This document shows positions 27,763 through 37,025 of a stretch of DNA of 64,000 nucleotides, in pieces; position 1 is the first letter of the stretch; each line of letters starts with the position of its first letter. Source of the DNA: Arthrobacter sp. S39 (lineage in GTDB: Bacteria > Actinomycetota > Actinomycetes > Actinomycetales > Micrococcaceae); contig NZ_SIHX01000001.1 in the NCBI RefSeq assembly GCF_004320525.1, forward strand, positions 558,001 through 622,000, read 5' to 3'. The position numbers and the translations under genes are program-made. The notes under the pieces were generated by a model. The model made no database searches. It was not told the DNA's origin and saw only the letters and a list, made by a program, of their open reading frames with translations.

Positions 27763-28509
27763 ATGAGCACCCTGGATCCGGCCCTCGAGGCCATGTATGA
27801 GGCCTCCGGAAGCGAAGCCAAGACCACCAACGTGCAATCGGACGCGGTGGAGCCAGGCGCGCCGCAGGCTGAGCAGGCGGTGGACGTTGCCACGGAAAGC
27901 ACCGAAGAACGCCGGATCCGCTTCGAGCGCGATGCGATGCAGTATGTGGACCAGCTGTACTCGGCGGCCATGCGGATGGCGCGGAACCCGGCTGATGCCG
28001 AGGACCTCGTCCAGGAGGCCTACACCAAGGCTTTTTCTGCGTTCCACCAGTACAAGCCCGGCACCAACCTCAAAGCGTGGCTGTACCGCATCCTGACCAA
28101 CACCTACATCAACCTGTACCGCAAGCGGCAGCGCGAGCCGCTGCAGTCGAATTCGGACACCATCGAGGACTGGCAGCTGGCCAGGGCGGAGTCCCACACG
28201 TCCAGCGGGCTGAGGTCAGCCGAAGCCGAGGCTTTGGACCATCTGCCGGACACTGACGTTAAGAGGGCGCTGCAGGCCATTCCCGAAGAGTTCAGGCTGG
28301 CGGTGTATTTCGCCGACGTGGAGGGCTTCGCGTACAAGGAAATTTCAGACATCATGAATACGCCCATCGGCACCGTGATGTCCCGGCTCCACCGCGGCCG
28401 GAAAATGTTGCGGGACATGCTGGCGGAGTATGCCGCCGAGCGGGGATTCAAAACCGCCGTTGATCCTCAGGACGCGGCCGGAAGCACACAACAGGAGAAC
28501 AGGAAATGA
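27763..28509 (+). CDS. sigH: ECF sigma factor SigH/SigR (redox stress)
   Basis: The 248-residue form starting at ATG 27763 ([13 protein letters not shown]) is preferred. Sigma region 2 ([31 protein letters not shown], in part) and region 4 ([24 protein letters not shown]) are clear. SigH directs thioredoxin, proteolysis and thiol-protection genes. The frame stays open upstream: ATG 27664, preceded by GAAGGA, would add 33 residues. The promoter at 27511 lies upstream of both starts. The stop overlaps the start of the anti-sigma gene (ATGA). Confidence 0.93.
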   Translation: MSTLDPALEAMYEASGSEAKTTNVQSDAVEPGAPQAEQAVDVATESTEERRIRFERDAMQYVDQLYSAAMRMARNPADAEDLVQEAYTKAFSAFHQYKPGTNLKAWLYRILTNTYINLYRKRQREPLQSNSDTIEDWQLARAESHTSSGLRSAEAEALDHLPDTDVKRALQAIPEEFRLAVYFADVEGFAYKEISDIMNTPIGTVMSRLHRGRKMLRDMLAEYAAERGFKTAVDPQDAAGSTQQENRK

Positions 28510-28766
28510 GCGACTGCCAGGGATTGGGCGACTGCGACGACGCCCGGATGCAACGCATCTACGAATATCTTGATGGAGCACTGACCCGTGAGGACATCAC
28601 GGACATCAAGCACCACCTGGATGACTGCCCGGAGTGTACCCAGCAGTACGACCTTGAATGTGTCATCCGTAACATGGTCAAGCGCTCCTGCACGGAGGCC
28701 GCTCCTGAGAACCTGAAAAACGCCATCCTGGACCGGATCCACTCAATCCGCCCGGTCGAGGCCTGA
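28506..28766 (+). CDS. rsrA: Zinc-binding anti-sigma factor RsrA/RshA
   Basis: This 86-residue protein carries the ZAS motif H-x3-C-x2-C ([10 protein letters not shown]), plus more cysteines near both ends ([22 protein letters not shown]). In the reduced state such proteins hold SigH inactive. Oxidation forms a disulphide, releases zinc and frees the sigma factor. It overlaps sigH by 4 bases, as expected for a co-translated pair. Confidence 0.93.
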   Translation: MSDCQGLGDCDDARMQRIYEYLDGALTREDITDIKHHLDDCPECTQQYDLECVIRNMVKRSCTEAAPENLKNAILDRIHSIRPVEA

Positions 28767-28799
28767 GGGCCGACAACAGGCAACACGCCGTAAGAGACG

Positions 28800-28835
28800 A
28801 AGAACCCCGGAAGCCATGTGACTTCCGGGGTTCTT
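28800..28835. terminator. Bidirectional terminator between rsrA and bL37
   Basis: AAGAACCCCGGAAG and CTTCCGGGGTTCTT form a perfect 14-base stem around an 8-base loop. It lies between the two convergent genes and has A and T ends suitable for both directions. Confidence 0.88.
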
Positions 28836-28864
28836 CGTTTGAACCGTCATACCAAAGCTTTTGC

Positions 28865-28939
28865 TTAGGCGTTGGGGCGCTTGCCGTGGTTCGCGCCGCC
28901 ACGCTTACGGTCACGACGTTTACGTGCACGCTTGCTCAT
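28865..28939 (-). CDS. Ribosomal protein bL37 (24 residues)
   Basis: An AAGGAGG ribosome site precedes an ATG opening a 24-residue frame that begins MSKRARKRRDRKRGG and ends ANHGKRPNA. This matches the tiny actinobacterial large-subunit protein bL37 first seen in mycobacterial ribosome structures; the ANHGKRPN end is diagnostic. It binds 23S rRNA. Half of the residues are Arg or Lys. Confidence 0.88.
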   Translation of the reverse strand: MSKRARKRRDRKRGGANHGKRPNA

Positions 28940-29036
28940 AGCTGGCCTCCTTAATGTTGGTACTCAAAAGAGCTGCCCTCAAGTCTCCCACATGAAGGCA
29001 CAGGCCGCGAACCGGAACCGCCTGTGAAGCAGCGGC

Positions 29037-29651
29037 TCAGCCGGGGAGGGAATTCCGGATCGAAATGCGGGCCTGGTCCAGCACGGTCCTGACCGTTTCG
29101 AGCGCCACCGGGCTGAGCGGCTGCCTGCCTGCCTGGAGGCGCAGCTCGACGCGGAGGTCGTCACGGAACGCCTGGAGCAGCATCTCGGCCTCCTTGAGCG
29201 TCCGGTGTCCCTCGGGGGACTGCCGGGCGCCTGCTGTGCTGAACTCGCCGTTGCGGACCGATGCCCTCGCTGCCTCGGCCGTTGCGGCGAGGTCTGCCCT
29301 GAGGCCGCGCATGTTGGTCCGGATATCGTCGCGAAGGTTGTCCGCCAACCGCCGGACGGAGGCGGAGATGTCATTTTCGACGCCGGCGAGCTCATCCCGG
29401 CGGGTGTTCAGTTCAGCGAGGCCGGCCGGGGTGATGTGGTAGTTGGTGCGGCGGCCAGCGGATTCCGTGGCCACAAGCCCTTCCTCTTCCAGCTTTCCCA
29501 GCCGCGGGTAGATGGTCCCGGCGCTGGGGGAGTAGGTGCCGCCGAACCGCTCGTTCAGCGCCTTAATGAGCTCATAACCGTGCTTCGGCCCGGACTCGAG
29601 GAGGGCCAGGAGGTAGAGGCGGAGGGCGCCGTGGGCGAAGACAGGGGGCAT
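29037..29651 (-). CDS. PadR-family transcriptional regulator
   Basis: The 204-residue protein has the PadR winged helix at the N-terminus (LYLLALLESGPKHGYELIKAL, in part, then TYSPSAGTIYPRLGKLEEEGLV). A long helical C-terminal part probably mediates dimers. It starts within the stop of the DUF4097 gene (TGATG), so both are made from one mRNA. Two 16-base palindromes before the operon are its likely operators, implying autoregulation. Confidence 0.9.
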   Translation of the reverse strand: MPPVFAHGALRLYLLALLESGPKHGYELIKALNERFGGTYSPSAGTIYPRLGKLEEEGLVATESAGRRTNYHITPAGLAELNTRRDELAGVENDISASVRRLADNLRDDIRTNMRGLRADLAATAEAARASVRNGEFSTAGARQSPEGHRTLKEAEMLLQAFRDDLRVELRLQAGRQPLSPVALETVRTVLDQARISIRNSLPG

Positions 29652-30478
29652 CAGTGCCCTGTTTCCGGGGTCCCGGCCGGCTGGCTGTGGAAGATCGACG
29701 TCTTGCCGGAGACTGAGTTGGTCCGGACGATCATCAGCTTGCCGTCGGGGCCGGCGATCGTTTCCACTTTGCCGCCGGGCTGGGAGTACTGCTGGTTGTC
29801 GATGATCAGGGTCCCGCTGGCCGACTTGGCCACGATGTCCACGCCGACGTCGTGCGGCAGCCGGATGGTCAGGTCGCCGGAAACGGAGTTGGCGCCGAAG
29901 TCGCGGGTGAAGCCCAGGAGGTCGAAGCTCATCTCGCCACTGACGGTGTTCGCCCGGACGTTGGTGAACCTGCCCGAAGCAGTGACTTCGCCGGAGACGC
30001 TCTTGGCGGTCAGGACGCCGTCGTGGTTGCGTGCGATCACTTCGCCGCTGACGGTGTTGACGTGGAGGTCGCCCGCGGTTCCATCGGCCATGACCGAGCC
30101 GGATACGGTGTTGAGCCGGGTGTGCCCGCTGATCCCGGATACCAGGCCGTCACCGCTGACCGTCCCGGCTTCCACGTCAACGCCCTCGGGCAGGGCGATG
30201 CTGATGACGGCGGAATTGTGGCTGTTGTGGTTGACGGTCCCCATGAGGTTCTTGAACCATCCCTGCGGCCCGTGCAGCTGATGGCGGACCTCCAGCCGGC
30301 CGTCCACGATGCTGATGGCGACGGGGTCGCCCTGGACCTCGGAAACCTCAACCCTGGCAACGGCGTCGGAGTGGGTCACGATGTCGAACCGTCCGCGGAC
30401 CATTCCCAGCTTCAGCGACGTGACGCCGTCAACGTCGATAACCCGGGGGTCGGTGACCGTCCAGCTGGTCTCTGCCAT
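29651..30478 (-). CDS. DUF4097-type beta-strand repeat protein
   Basis: The 275-residue protein is made of short repeating beta units built around SGDG-, VSGSV-, VSGEV- and VSGDL-like turns, the pattern of the DUF4097/putative adhesin beta-helix family. There is no signal peptide, so it is probably cytoplasmic despite the adhesin name. It is the first gene of a PadR operon, a common pairing in actinobacteria. Its biochemical role is unknown. Confidence 0.85.
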   Translation of the reverse strand: MAETSWTVTDPRVIDVDGVTSLKLGMVRGRFDIVTHSDAVARVEVSEVQGDPVAISIVDGRLEVRHQLHGPQGWFKNLMGTVNHNSHNSAVISIALPEGVDVEAGTVSGDGLVSGISGHTRLNTVSGSVMADGTAGDLHVNTVSGEVIARNHDGVLTAKSVSGEVTASGRFTNVRANTVSGEMSFDLLGFTRDFGANSVSGDLTIRLPHDVGVDIVAKSASGTLIIDNQQYSQPGGKVETIAGPDGKLMIVRTNSVSGKTSIFHSQPAGTPETGH

Positions 30479-30491
30479 GGATCCTCCAAGA

Positions 30492-30558
30492 TCGCGATAT
30501 ATCGTGATTGATACCTCACGGTATAACGGCGCGCCGGGATGGTCAAGATATATCGCGA
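30492..30558 (-). promoter_or_regulatory. Two PadR operator-like palindromes
   Basis: TCGCGATATATCGTGA at 30492-30507 and TCAAGATATATCGCGA at 30543-30558 are both close to the perfect palindrome TCGCGATATATCGCGA. The first has one mismatch and the second two. Their starts are 51 bases apart, about five helical turns. A third dyad (ATACC-TCAC-GGTAT, 30511-30524) lies between them. They flank the likely promoter of the DUF4097-padR operon. Confidence 0.75.
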
Positions 30559-30574
30559 ATGACGGGAGCGGGGA

Positions 30575-31174
30575 TTATTCGGGGGCGTCCATCCCCAGCC
30601 ACTGGAACCAGCCCCGGTGAAGGACCAGCCAGGCCATGAGGCCGTAGCCGGACTGGCCGGGTGTACCGCCGTTCGCCGCAAGGTCCTGGCGCCACTGCTC
30701 GTGGTTCAGCAATGGTGAAAACGTGTCAACGTAAAGGTGCTTCCGCCTGGTGGTGACGTCGGCGAAGGCGGTGTTGAGCTCGCCCAGCCTGCGGTTCTGG
30801 GTGGGATCCAGGGTTGGCGGCGGGCCGACCACAAACACTTCGATCCTGTTCTGGGACGCTGAATCCAGGATGTTGGCCAGGTTCAGGCGGCTGCGTGCGG
30901 TGGAGAGGCCGAACTCAATATCGCGGCCGGACAGCCCGATGACCAGCCGGTTCTCGTGGTGGTCGCTGAAGCGGCGGCCGGCTTCTTCCAGCCAGCGGGC
31001 GGCAAGGCCTTCGGTTCCTTCCTGCGGGCAGGGGAGGGCATAACTTTCCAACGCCATGCCGTCCTGCGGAGTGCGGGCCAGGACGCGGCCCAGCCAGCCG
31101 AGGGCCCTGGGGTCGCCCAGCCCGGCCAGCAGTTCATCTCCAACAGCTGCGATGCGCAGCTTCCTGTCTTCCAC
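30575..31174 (-). CDS. SGNH/GDSL-type hydrolase
   Basis: The GTG at 31174 follows AAGAGGAA and gives 199 residues. The longer frame has no ribosome site. AVGDELLAG near the N-terminus is a variant of the GDSL block with Glu in place of the usual Ser, so the nucleophile cannot be assigned with confidence. GLSGRDIEFG could be a later block holding the oxyanion-hole residues. The family cleaves esters of lipids or sugars. No signal peptide is seen. Activity is uncertain because of the GDEL change. Confidence 0.65.
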   Translation of the reverse strand: MEDRKLRIAAVGDELLAGLGDPRALGWLGRVLARTPQDGMALESYALPCPQEGTEGLAARWLEEAGRRFSDHHENRLVIGLSGRDIEFGLSTARSRLNLANILDSASQNRIEVFVVGPPPTLDPTQNRRLGELNTAFADVTTRRKHLYVDTFSPLLNHEQWRQDLAANGGTPGQSGYGLMAWLVLHRGWFQWLGMDAPE

Positions 31175-31290
31175 AAGTTCCTCTTTACTTCCGTACTGAA
31201 TGGCGTCCCGTGCCGGTGGCAATGCCGGCAGCGCGGGACGGGCCGGGCACTCTGCCCGTTGGATACCCTCGCACCCCATTAAACAGAACT

Positions 31291-31328
31291 GCCCGGCCGG
31301 AGTCTGGTATTTCGACGTCCGGCCGGGC
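31291..31328 (-). terminator. Terminator after kgd
   Basis: GCCCGGCCGGA and TCCGGCCGGGC form a perfect 11-base stem with a 16-base loop, 14 bases after the kgd stop. Confidence 0.7.
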
Positions 31329-31342
31329 AGCCATGGTGGTCA

Positions 31343-34300
31343 CTAACGGGCAAATGCCTGCTTCAGGAGGGTGTCCTGCTCGGCGGCGTGCCGCTTCATG
31401 GAACCGGCGGCAGTGGATGCCGACGCCGGACGGGACACCAGCCGGACCTTGCGGTCAAGCTCGCCCGGAAGGTTGAGGCCCATGAACGGCCACGGACCCT
31501 GGTTGGCGGGCTCGTCCTGTGCCCAGACAACCTCCGCGTTCGGGTACTTGGCCAGCTCTGCGGCGATTTCCGCCGCGGGCAGCGGGTAGAGCTGCTCCAC
31601 GCGGACGATCGCCGTGGTCTTGTCCTCGGTCTTCTGCCGGGTGGACAGGAGGTCGTAGTACAGGCGGCCGGACACCAGCAGCACGCGTTCGACGGCGTCT
31701 GCCGCCAGCTGCTCGTGGTCCGCGATGACCGGGCGGAAGCTGCCGGTGGTGAAGTCCTCAACCGAGGATGCGGCTCCCTTAAGGCGGAGCAGCTGCTTCG
31801 GCGTGAAGATGATCAGCGGCTTGCGAGGACGGCTGTAGGCCTGGCGGCGCAGCAGGTGGAAGTGCGATGCAGCCGTCGTCGGGTTGGCCACGATCATGTT
31901 TTCCTCGGCACACATCTGCAGGAACCGCTCGATGCGGGCTGAAGAGTGGTCCGGCCCCTGGCCCTCGTAGCCGTGCGGCAGCATGAGCACCAGTGACGAA
32001 CGCTGGCCCCACTTCTGCTCGGCGGAGGAGATGAACTCGTCGATGATGGTCTGTGCGCCGTTGACGAAGTCGCCGAACTGCGCTTCCCAGAGCACGAGTG
32101 CGTCCGGGCGCTCCACGGAGTAGCCGTATTCGAAGCCCATGGCCGCGTATTCGGACAGCAGGGAGTCGTAGATCCACAGCTTGGCCTGGCTGTCCGAGAG
32201 GTTGCCCAGGGGCAGCCACTCGTTGCCGTTGGAACGGTCGTGGAACACTGCGTGGCGCTGCACGAAGGTTCCGCGGCGCGAATCCTGGCCGGCGAGGCGG
32301 ACGGGAACGCCTTCCATGATGAGCGAACCGAAGGCTGCGATCTCGCCGAAGCCCCAGTCGATGCCGCCTTCACGGGACATCTGTTCACGCTTCTCGAGGA
32401 GCTGCTTGAGCTTCGAGTGGACGGTGAAGCCCTCCGGAATTTCAAGGTGCGCCTGGCCGATCCGGGCCAGGGTCTCCGGGGAGATGGCCGTGGACGCCGG
32501 TGCGTTGGTGCCGAAATCGGACTGCTGGGCGATGGGACGCTCGATGTCCGACACGGCTGCGGAGTCCGCCGTGATGATCGGGATCGGGGAAGTCTGAGCG
32601 GCGTGGGTCTCGGCGAAGACCCGCTCCAGGCGCTCCTGGTAGTCGCGGAGCAGCTGCTCCGCTTCTTCCTCGGTGATGTCGCCACGGCCGATCAGGGACT
32701 CGGTGTACAGCTTGCGGACGGAGCGCTTGGCTTCGATCAGGTTGTACATCAGCGGCTGGGTCATCGAGGGGTCGTCGCCCTCGTTGTGGCCACGGCGGCG
32801 GTAGCACACCATGTCGATCACAACGTCCTTGTGGAAGCGCTGGCGGAACTCGTAGGCGAGCTGGCCGATGCGGACCACTGCCTCCGGGTCGTCACCGTTC
32901 ACGTGGAACACAGGGGCCTGGATCATCTTGGCGACGTCCGTGGAGTACGTGGACGAGCGCGAGGACGACGGAGCCGTGGTGAAGCCGACCTGGTTGTTGA
33001 CCACAACGTGGATGGTTCCACCGGTCCGGTAGCCACGCAGCTGGGACAGGTTCAGGGTTTCTGCAACCACGCCCTGGCCGGCGAAGGCGGCGTCACCGTG
33101 GACCATGATGGGCAGGACCGGGAAGGCCTCGCCCTGGTCCAGGCGGTCCTGCTTGGCGCGGACGATGCCTTCGAGAACGGAGTCCACGGCCTCGAGGTGC
33201 GAGGGGTTGGCGGCGAGGTAAACCTTGGTTTCCTTGCCGTTGTCCGAGGTGAAGGTGCCTTCGGTGCCGAGGTGGTACTTCACGTCGCCGGAGCCCTGCA
33301 CGGAGCGGGGGTCCTGGGTGCCTTCGAATTCGCGGAAGACCTGGGCGTAGGTCTTCCCGGCAATGTTGGTCAGCACGTTCAGGCGGCCGCGGTGGGCCAT
33401 GCCGATGGCGACCTCGTCCAGGCCGTCATCAGCGGCGTCGGAGATGATCGCGTCAAGCAGCGGAATCAGGGACTCGCCGCCTTCCAGCGAGAAGCGCTTC
33501 TGGCCCACGAACTTGGTCTGCAGGAAGGTCTCGAAGGCCTCCGCAGCGTTGAGCTTGGATACGATGCGCAGCTGCTCTTCGCGGCTCGGCTTCGAGTACG
33601 CGTGCTCCAGCTGGTCCTGGAACCACTTGCGTTCCTCAGGCTCCTGGATGTGCATGTACTCGATGCCTGTGGTGCGGCAGTAGGCATCGCGAAGGACACC
33701 GAGGATGTCGCGGAACTTGAGCATCGGTTTGCCGCCGAACCCGCCGGTGGGCCACTCGCGGTCCAGGTCCCACAGGGTGAGGCCATAGGTGAGGACGTCA
33801 AGGTCGGGGTGCTTGCGCTGGACGTACTCCAGCGGATCGGTGTCAGCCATCAGGTGGCCGCGCACGCGGTAGGAGTGGATCAGCTGCTGGATGCGTGCGA
33901 CCTTGTTGATCTGGTCGGCGGGGTCAACCTGCAGGTCCGGGCTCCAGCGGACGGGCTCGTACGGGATGCGCAGGGCTTCGAAGATCTCGTCGTAGAAGTT
34001 CTGGGCACCGAGCAGCAGCTGGTGCACGAGCTTCAGGAACTCACCGCTGCCGGCTCCCTGGATGACGCGGTGGTCATACGTGGAGGTGAGTGTGAGGACC
34101 TTGCTGATCGCGTTGTGCGCGATGATCTTTTCGCTCGCACCCTGGAACTCGGCCGGGTAGTCCAGCGCGCCGACGCCGATGATGGCGGCCTGGCCCTTGG
34201 AGAGGCGGGGCACAGAGTGGACGGTGCCGATGCCGCCGGGGTTCGTCAGGGAGACGGTGGTGCCCTGGTGGTCGTCAGCGGTCAGCTTGCCGTTGCGGGC

Positions 34301-35158
34301 ACGCTTGATGAGGTCCTCATACGTGTGCCAGAACTCGGAGAAGTTGAGGGTCTCCGCCTTCTTGATGTTGGGAACCATCAGCAGGCGGGTTCCGTCGGGC
34401 TTGGGCATGTCGATGGCGATCCCGAAGTTCACGTGGGCCGGCTGGACGGCGACGGGCTTGCCGTCCACCTCGTCGTAGTACACGTTCATGGACGGGAACT
34501 GGGACAGGGCCCGGATGACGGCGTAGCCGATCAGGTGCGTGAAGGAGACCTTGCCGCCGCGGGCACGCGCCAGGTTGGAGTTAATGACCACGCGGTTGTC
34601 GATCAGCAGCTTGGCCGGGATCGCACGGACGCTGGTGGCCGTGGGAACCTCGAGGCTGGTCACCATGTTCGTGGCGATGGCCTTGGCCGGGCCACGAAGG
34701 ACGGAGATGACGTCTTCCTCAGGCGCGGTGGGTGCCTTGACGTTCTTGGGGAGCTGTGCGGGGATCGGCTGGGATCCGGTTCCAGGTTCGGTCTTCTTCG
34801 CGCCGTCGCGCGCCACCGTTGCCGGTGCCTTCTTCACGGGCGCCGGTGCCGGGGGAGCGGCGGGAGCAGGTGCCGCGGAGGCAGGTGCGGCCGGCTGCGC
34901 TGCCGGCGACGTTGCCGGAGCTGCGGTGGCCTGCGCCTGGGCTACGACGGGCATTTCGCGGGTTGCGGGATGGGCAACCGCGAGGGCCGAATTCCCGTTG
35001 GAGGAAGAACCGCTGCCCGAGTCGAAGGATTCGAACAGGGGCCACCACTTGGCATCCACCGCGTTTTTGTCCTGCTGATACTGCTCGTACAGTTCGTCAA
35101 CGAGCCACTCGTTTCCGCCAAATTCCTCTGGTAGACGGTGGCTAGGCTGCTCTGGCAC
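31343..35158 (-). CDS. kgd: Multifunctional 2-oxoglutarate dehydrogenase E1/E2 (OdhA/Kgd)
   Basis: This large enzyme feeds 2-oxoglutarate to succinyl-CoA in the TCA cycle. The GTG at 35158 (PEQPSHRLPEEFGGNEW) follows GAAGAGG and gives 1271 residues. The order is: an N-terminal docking segment, an Ala/Pro linker (residues 60-130), an E2-type succinyltransferase domain with YDHRVIQGAGSGEF, then the thiamine-dependent E1 part with MVHGDAAFAGQGVVAE and GYRTGGTIHVVVNNQ. No lipoyl domain is present, so lipoyl groups come from the pyruvate dehydrogenase E2. This fusion is an actinobacterial trait. It is probably inhibited by unphosphorylated OdhI/GarA, not in the window. Confidence 0.96.
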   Translation of the reverse strand: MPEQPSHRLPEEFGGNEWLVDELYEQYQQDKNAVDAKWWPLFESFDSGSGSSSNGNSALAVAHPATREMPVVAQAQATAAPATSPAAQPAAPASAAPAPAAPPAPAPVKKAPATVARDGAKKTEPGTGSQPIPAQLPKNVKAPTAPEEDVISVLRGPAKAIATNMVTSLEVPTATSVRAIPAKLLIDNRVVINSNLARARGGKVSFTHLIGYAVIRALSQFPSMNVYYDEVDGKPVAVQPAHVNFGIAIDMPKPDGTRLLMVPNIKKAETLNFSEFWHTYEDLIKRARNGKLTADDHQGTTVSLTNPGGIGTVHSVPRLSKGQAAIIGVGALDYPAEFQGASEKIIAHNAISKVLTLTSTYDHRVIQGAGSGEFLKLVHQLLLGAQNFYDEIFEALRIPYEPVRWSPDLQVDPADQINKVARIQQLIHSYRVRGHLMADTDPLEYVQRKHPDLDVLTYGLTLWDLDREWPTGGFGGKPMLKFRDILGVLRDAYCRTTGIEYMHIQEPEERKWFQDQLEHAYSKPSREEQLRIVSKLNAAEAFETFLQTKFVGQKRFSLEGGESLIPLLDAIISDAADDGLDEVAIGMAHRGRLNVLTNIAGKTYAQVFREFEGTQDPRSVQGSGDVKYHLGTEGTFTSDNGKETKVYLAANPSHLEAVDSVLEGIVRAKQDRLDQGEAFPVLPIMVHGDAAFAGQGVVAETLNLSQLRGYRTGGTIHVVVNNQVGFTTAPSSSRSSTYSTDVAKMIQAPVFHVNGDDPEAVVRIGQLAYEFRQRFHKDVVIDMVCYRRRGHNEGDDPSMTQPLMYNLIEAKRSVRKLYTESLIGRGDITEEEAEQLLRDYQERLERVFAETHAAQTSPIPIITADSAAVSDIERPIAQQSDFGTNAPASTAISPETLARIGQAHLEIPEGFTVHSKLKQLLEKREQMSREGGIDWGFGEIAAFGSLIMEGVPVRLAGQDSRRGTFVQRHAVFHDRSNGNEWLPLGNLSDSQAKLWIYDSLLSEYAAMGFEYGYSVERPDALVLWEAQFGDFVNGAQTIIDEFISSAEQKWGQRSSLVLMLPHGYEGQGPDHSSARIERFLQMCAEENMIVANPTTAASHFHLLRRQAYSRPRKPLIIFTPKQLLRLKGAASSVEDFTTGSFRPVIADHEQLAADAVERVLLVSGRLYYDLLSTRQKTEDKTTAIVRVEQLYPLPAAEIAAELAKYPNAEVVWAQDEPANQGPWPFMGLNLPGELDRKVRLVSRPASASTAAGSMKRHAAEQDTLLKQAFAR

Positions 35159-35684
35159 TTGAAATACGCCTCTTCCATGAGTTTGATTTCTCTCTGGCCG
35201 CCACGGTGCCTCAGCACAACATCCGAACCAGTCTCTGCGTCCTCTGAACCCAGACCTTTGCCAGTCTAATGAGCATTCTGTATTAACTGCCAATAAGGGT
35301 GACCCAAATCATGAAGTGACGCGCAGAATGCCAAATATGGCGGCGGTGGCCCTTGCCGGAGGCGGGCACATGCCTGTGCCTGGCAGCCCCTCCGGCGGCC
35401 GGGATCTGCTCCTGTAGACTGAACTTCTTATGGACAGTAAATCTAGGTGCCGGCCTGGGGGCTGTCAGCGGAGCATGAAGTACAGCACCGCGCAGCCGAC
35501 CCGCCGAGCCGGCAAACCCCGAACACGCGCCCATCACACTCCATCGCTCCACGCAGCCGGAGCCTTCAAGGAAACAGCGTCCGCTTCGGCGGACCATCCT
35601 CCGCCGGGCAGTCTGCTCCGGATCCATCCTGCAACAGTGACCTGCGCAAGCAATCCGCCCCAGCATCACCGGGCGGGATGCTGA
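35159..35684. other. Gap without a gene between kgd and the CorC-type genes
   Basis: This 526-base region must hold the promoters of kgd (leftward) and of the CorC-type operon (rightward). Open frames crossing it have composition unlike the neighbouring genes and no ribosome sites. I see no RNA gene, repeat or clear operator here. Confidence 0.5.
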
Positions 35685-37025
35685 ATGGAATGGTTGCTCC
35701 TCGCGGCAGGGCTCCTGCTGATCGCCGGCACCGGCTTCTTCGTCGCCGTCGAATTTTCCCTTATTGCCCTGGACCAGGCCACCGTCCAGCGCGCGATCGA
35801 CAACGGTGATACCCGTGCCGTTGCGCTGCTCAAGTGCCTGAAGTCCCTTTCCACCCAGCTCTCCAGCTGCCAGCTTGGCATCACCCTGACCACCCTCCTG
35901 ACCGGTTATGTCATGGAACCGTCCGTCGGCAAGCTCCTCGAGGGGCCACTGACCGCCGTCGGGATTCCTGAAACGGCGGCCGCGTCCGTTTCCCTGGTCA
36001 TCGCGATGGTGCTGGCCACCCTGCTGTCCATGCTGCTGGGTGAACTGGTGCCCAAGAACATGGCCATCGCCCTGTCGTTCCGTGTGGGACGCGCCCTCGC
36101 CAGGCCGCAGCTCATGTTCACGGCCATCTTCAAACCGGCCATTGTGGTCCTCAACGGGTTCTCCAACAAGGTGCTCAACGTCTTCGGCCTTGAAGCCAAG
36201 GAAGAGATCTCCGGCGCCCGGACCCCAGCCGAGCTCGCCTCCCTGGTGCGGCGTTCCGCTGCCATGGGAACGCTCGACGCCGGCACTGCCAACTTCGTGG
36301 CACGGACACTGAACTTCTCGGCCCGGACGGCGGCGGACGTGATGACCCCGCGGATCCGCGTGGAAACCATCGACGCCGACCAGCCCGTCTCGGACATCGT
36401 GGAAGCCGCCCGCCGCACGGGATACTCGAGGTTCCCGGTCATCGGCGAATCGGCCGACGACATCAGGGGCCTGGTCCACGTCAAGAAGGCGGTGGCGGTC
36501 CCCTCGGACCGCCGACCCAACCTGGAAGCCGGCGCCATTATGACCGACGTCCTCAGGGTCCCGGAGACCATCCACCTGGACGCCCTCCTGGCGGAACTGC
36601 GCGAGGGAAACCTCCAGCTCGCCGTCGTGCTCGATGAGTACGGCGGTACCGCCGGCATTGCAACCCTCGAAGACCTTGTCGAGGAAATCGTGGGCGAGGT
36701 CGCGGACGAACATGACAAAGTCCGGCCCGGACTCCTGCAGAGCGCGTCGGGGGACTGGTACTTCCCCGGGCTCCTGCGTCCGGACGAACTGTCAGAGCAG
36801 ATTCCAGGCCTGACCGTTCCCGACGAAGCGGCCTACGAGACGGTGGGCGGCTACGTCATGAGCGAACTGGGCCGCATCGCCGCCGTCGGAGATGCCGTTG
36901 CGGTGGGCGGCGGAACACTCAGTGTCACCCGTATGGACGGGCGCAGGATCGACAGGATCTGTTTCCGCCCGGCCGCGCCCGACGCAGACTCTGAATCTGC
37001 CCCGAATGACAGGACCGAACGATGA
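35685..37025 (+). CDS. HlyC/CorC (CNNM) family membrane protein, first copy
   Basis: The 446-residue protein begins with a DUF21 membrane domain of about four helices (LLLAAGLLLIAGTGFFVAVEFSL, in part, to residue 140, with LGELVPKNMAIAL). Two CBS domains follow (VMTPRIRVETI, GYSRFPVIGES, LAVVLDEYGGTAGIATLEDLVEEIVGE, in part). A CorC_HlyC domain closes it at residues 340-430. CNNM-like proteins move Mg2+ or other divalent ions and sense ATP by their CBS pair. It overlaps the second copy by 4 bases. Confidence 0.9.
   Translation: MEWLLLAAGLLLIAGTGFFVAVEFSLIALDQATVQRAIDNGDTRAVALLKCLKSLSTQLSSCQLGITLTTLLTGYVMEPSVGKLLEGPLTAVGIPETAAASVSLVIAMVLATLLSMLLGELVPKNMAIALSFRVGRALARPQLMFTAIFKPAIVVLNGFSNKVLNVFGLEAKEEISGARTPAELASLVRRSAAMGTLDAGTANFVARTLNFSARTAADVMTPRIRVETIDADQPVSDIVEAARRTGYSRFPVIGESADDIRGLVHVKKAVAVPSDRRPNLEAGAIMTDVLRVPETIHLDALLAELREGNLQLAVVLDEYGGTAGIATLEDLVEEIVGEVADEHDKVRPGLLQSASGDWYFPGLLRPDELSEQIPGLTVPDEAAYETVGGYVMSELGRIAAVGDAVAVGGGTLSVTRMDGRRIDRICFRPAAPDADSESAPNDRTER

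Noticed and set aside
27445..28197. N-terminal extension of the DoxX gene
   Set aside because: It is antisense to sigH, while ATG 27444 has an AGGAGG site.
32240..35134. 964-residue frame on the plus strand
   Set aside because: It is antisense to kgd, whose motifs and ribosome site are certain. Long antisense frames arise from the high GC content.
35283..36713. 476-residue minus-strand frame
   Set aside because: It is antisense to the first CorC-type gene and made mostly of Gly, Asp and His typical of shadows.
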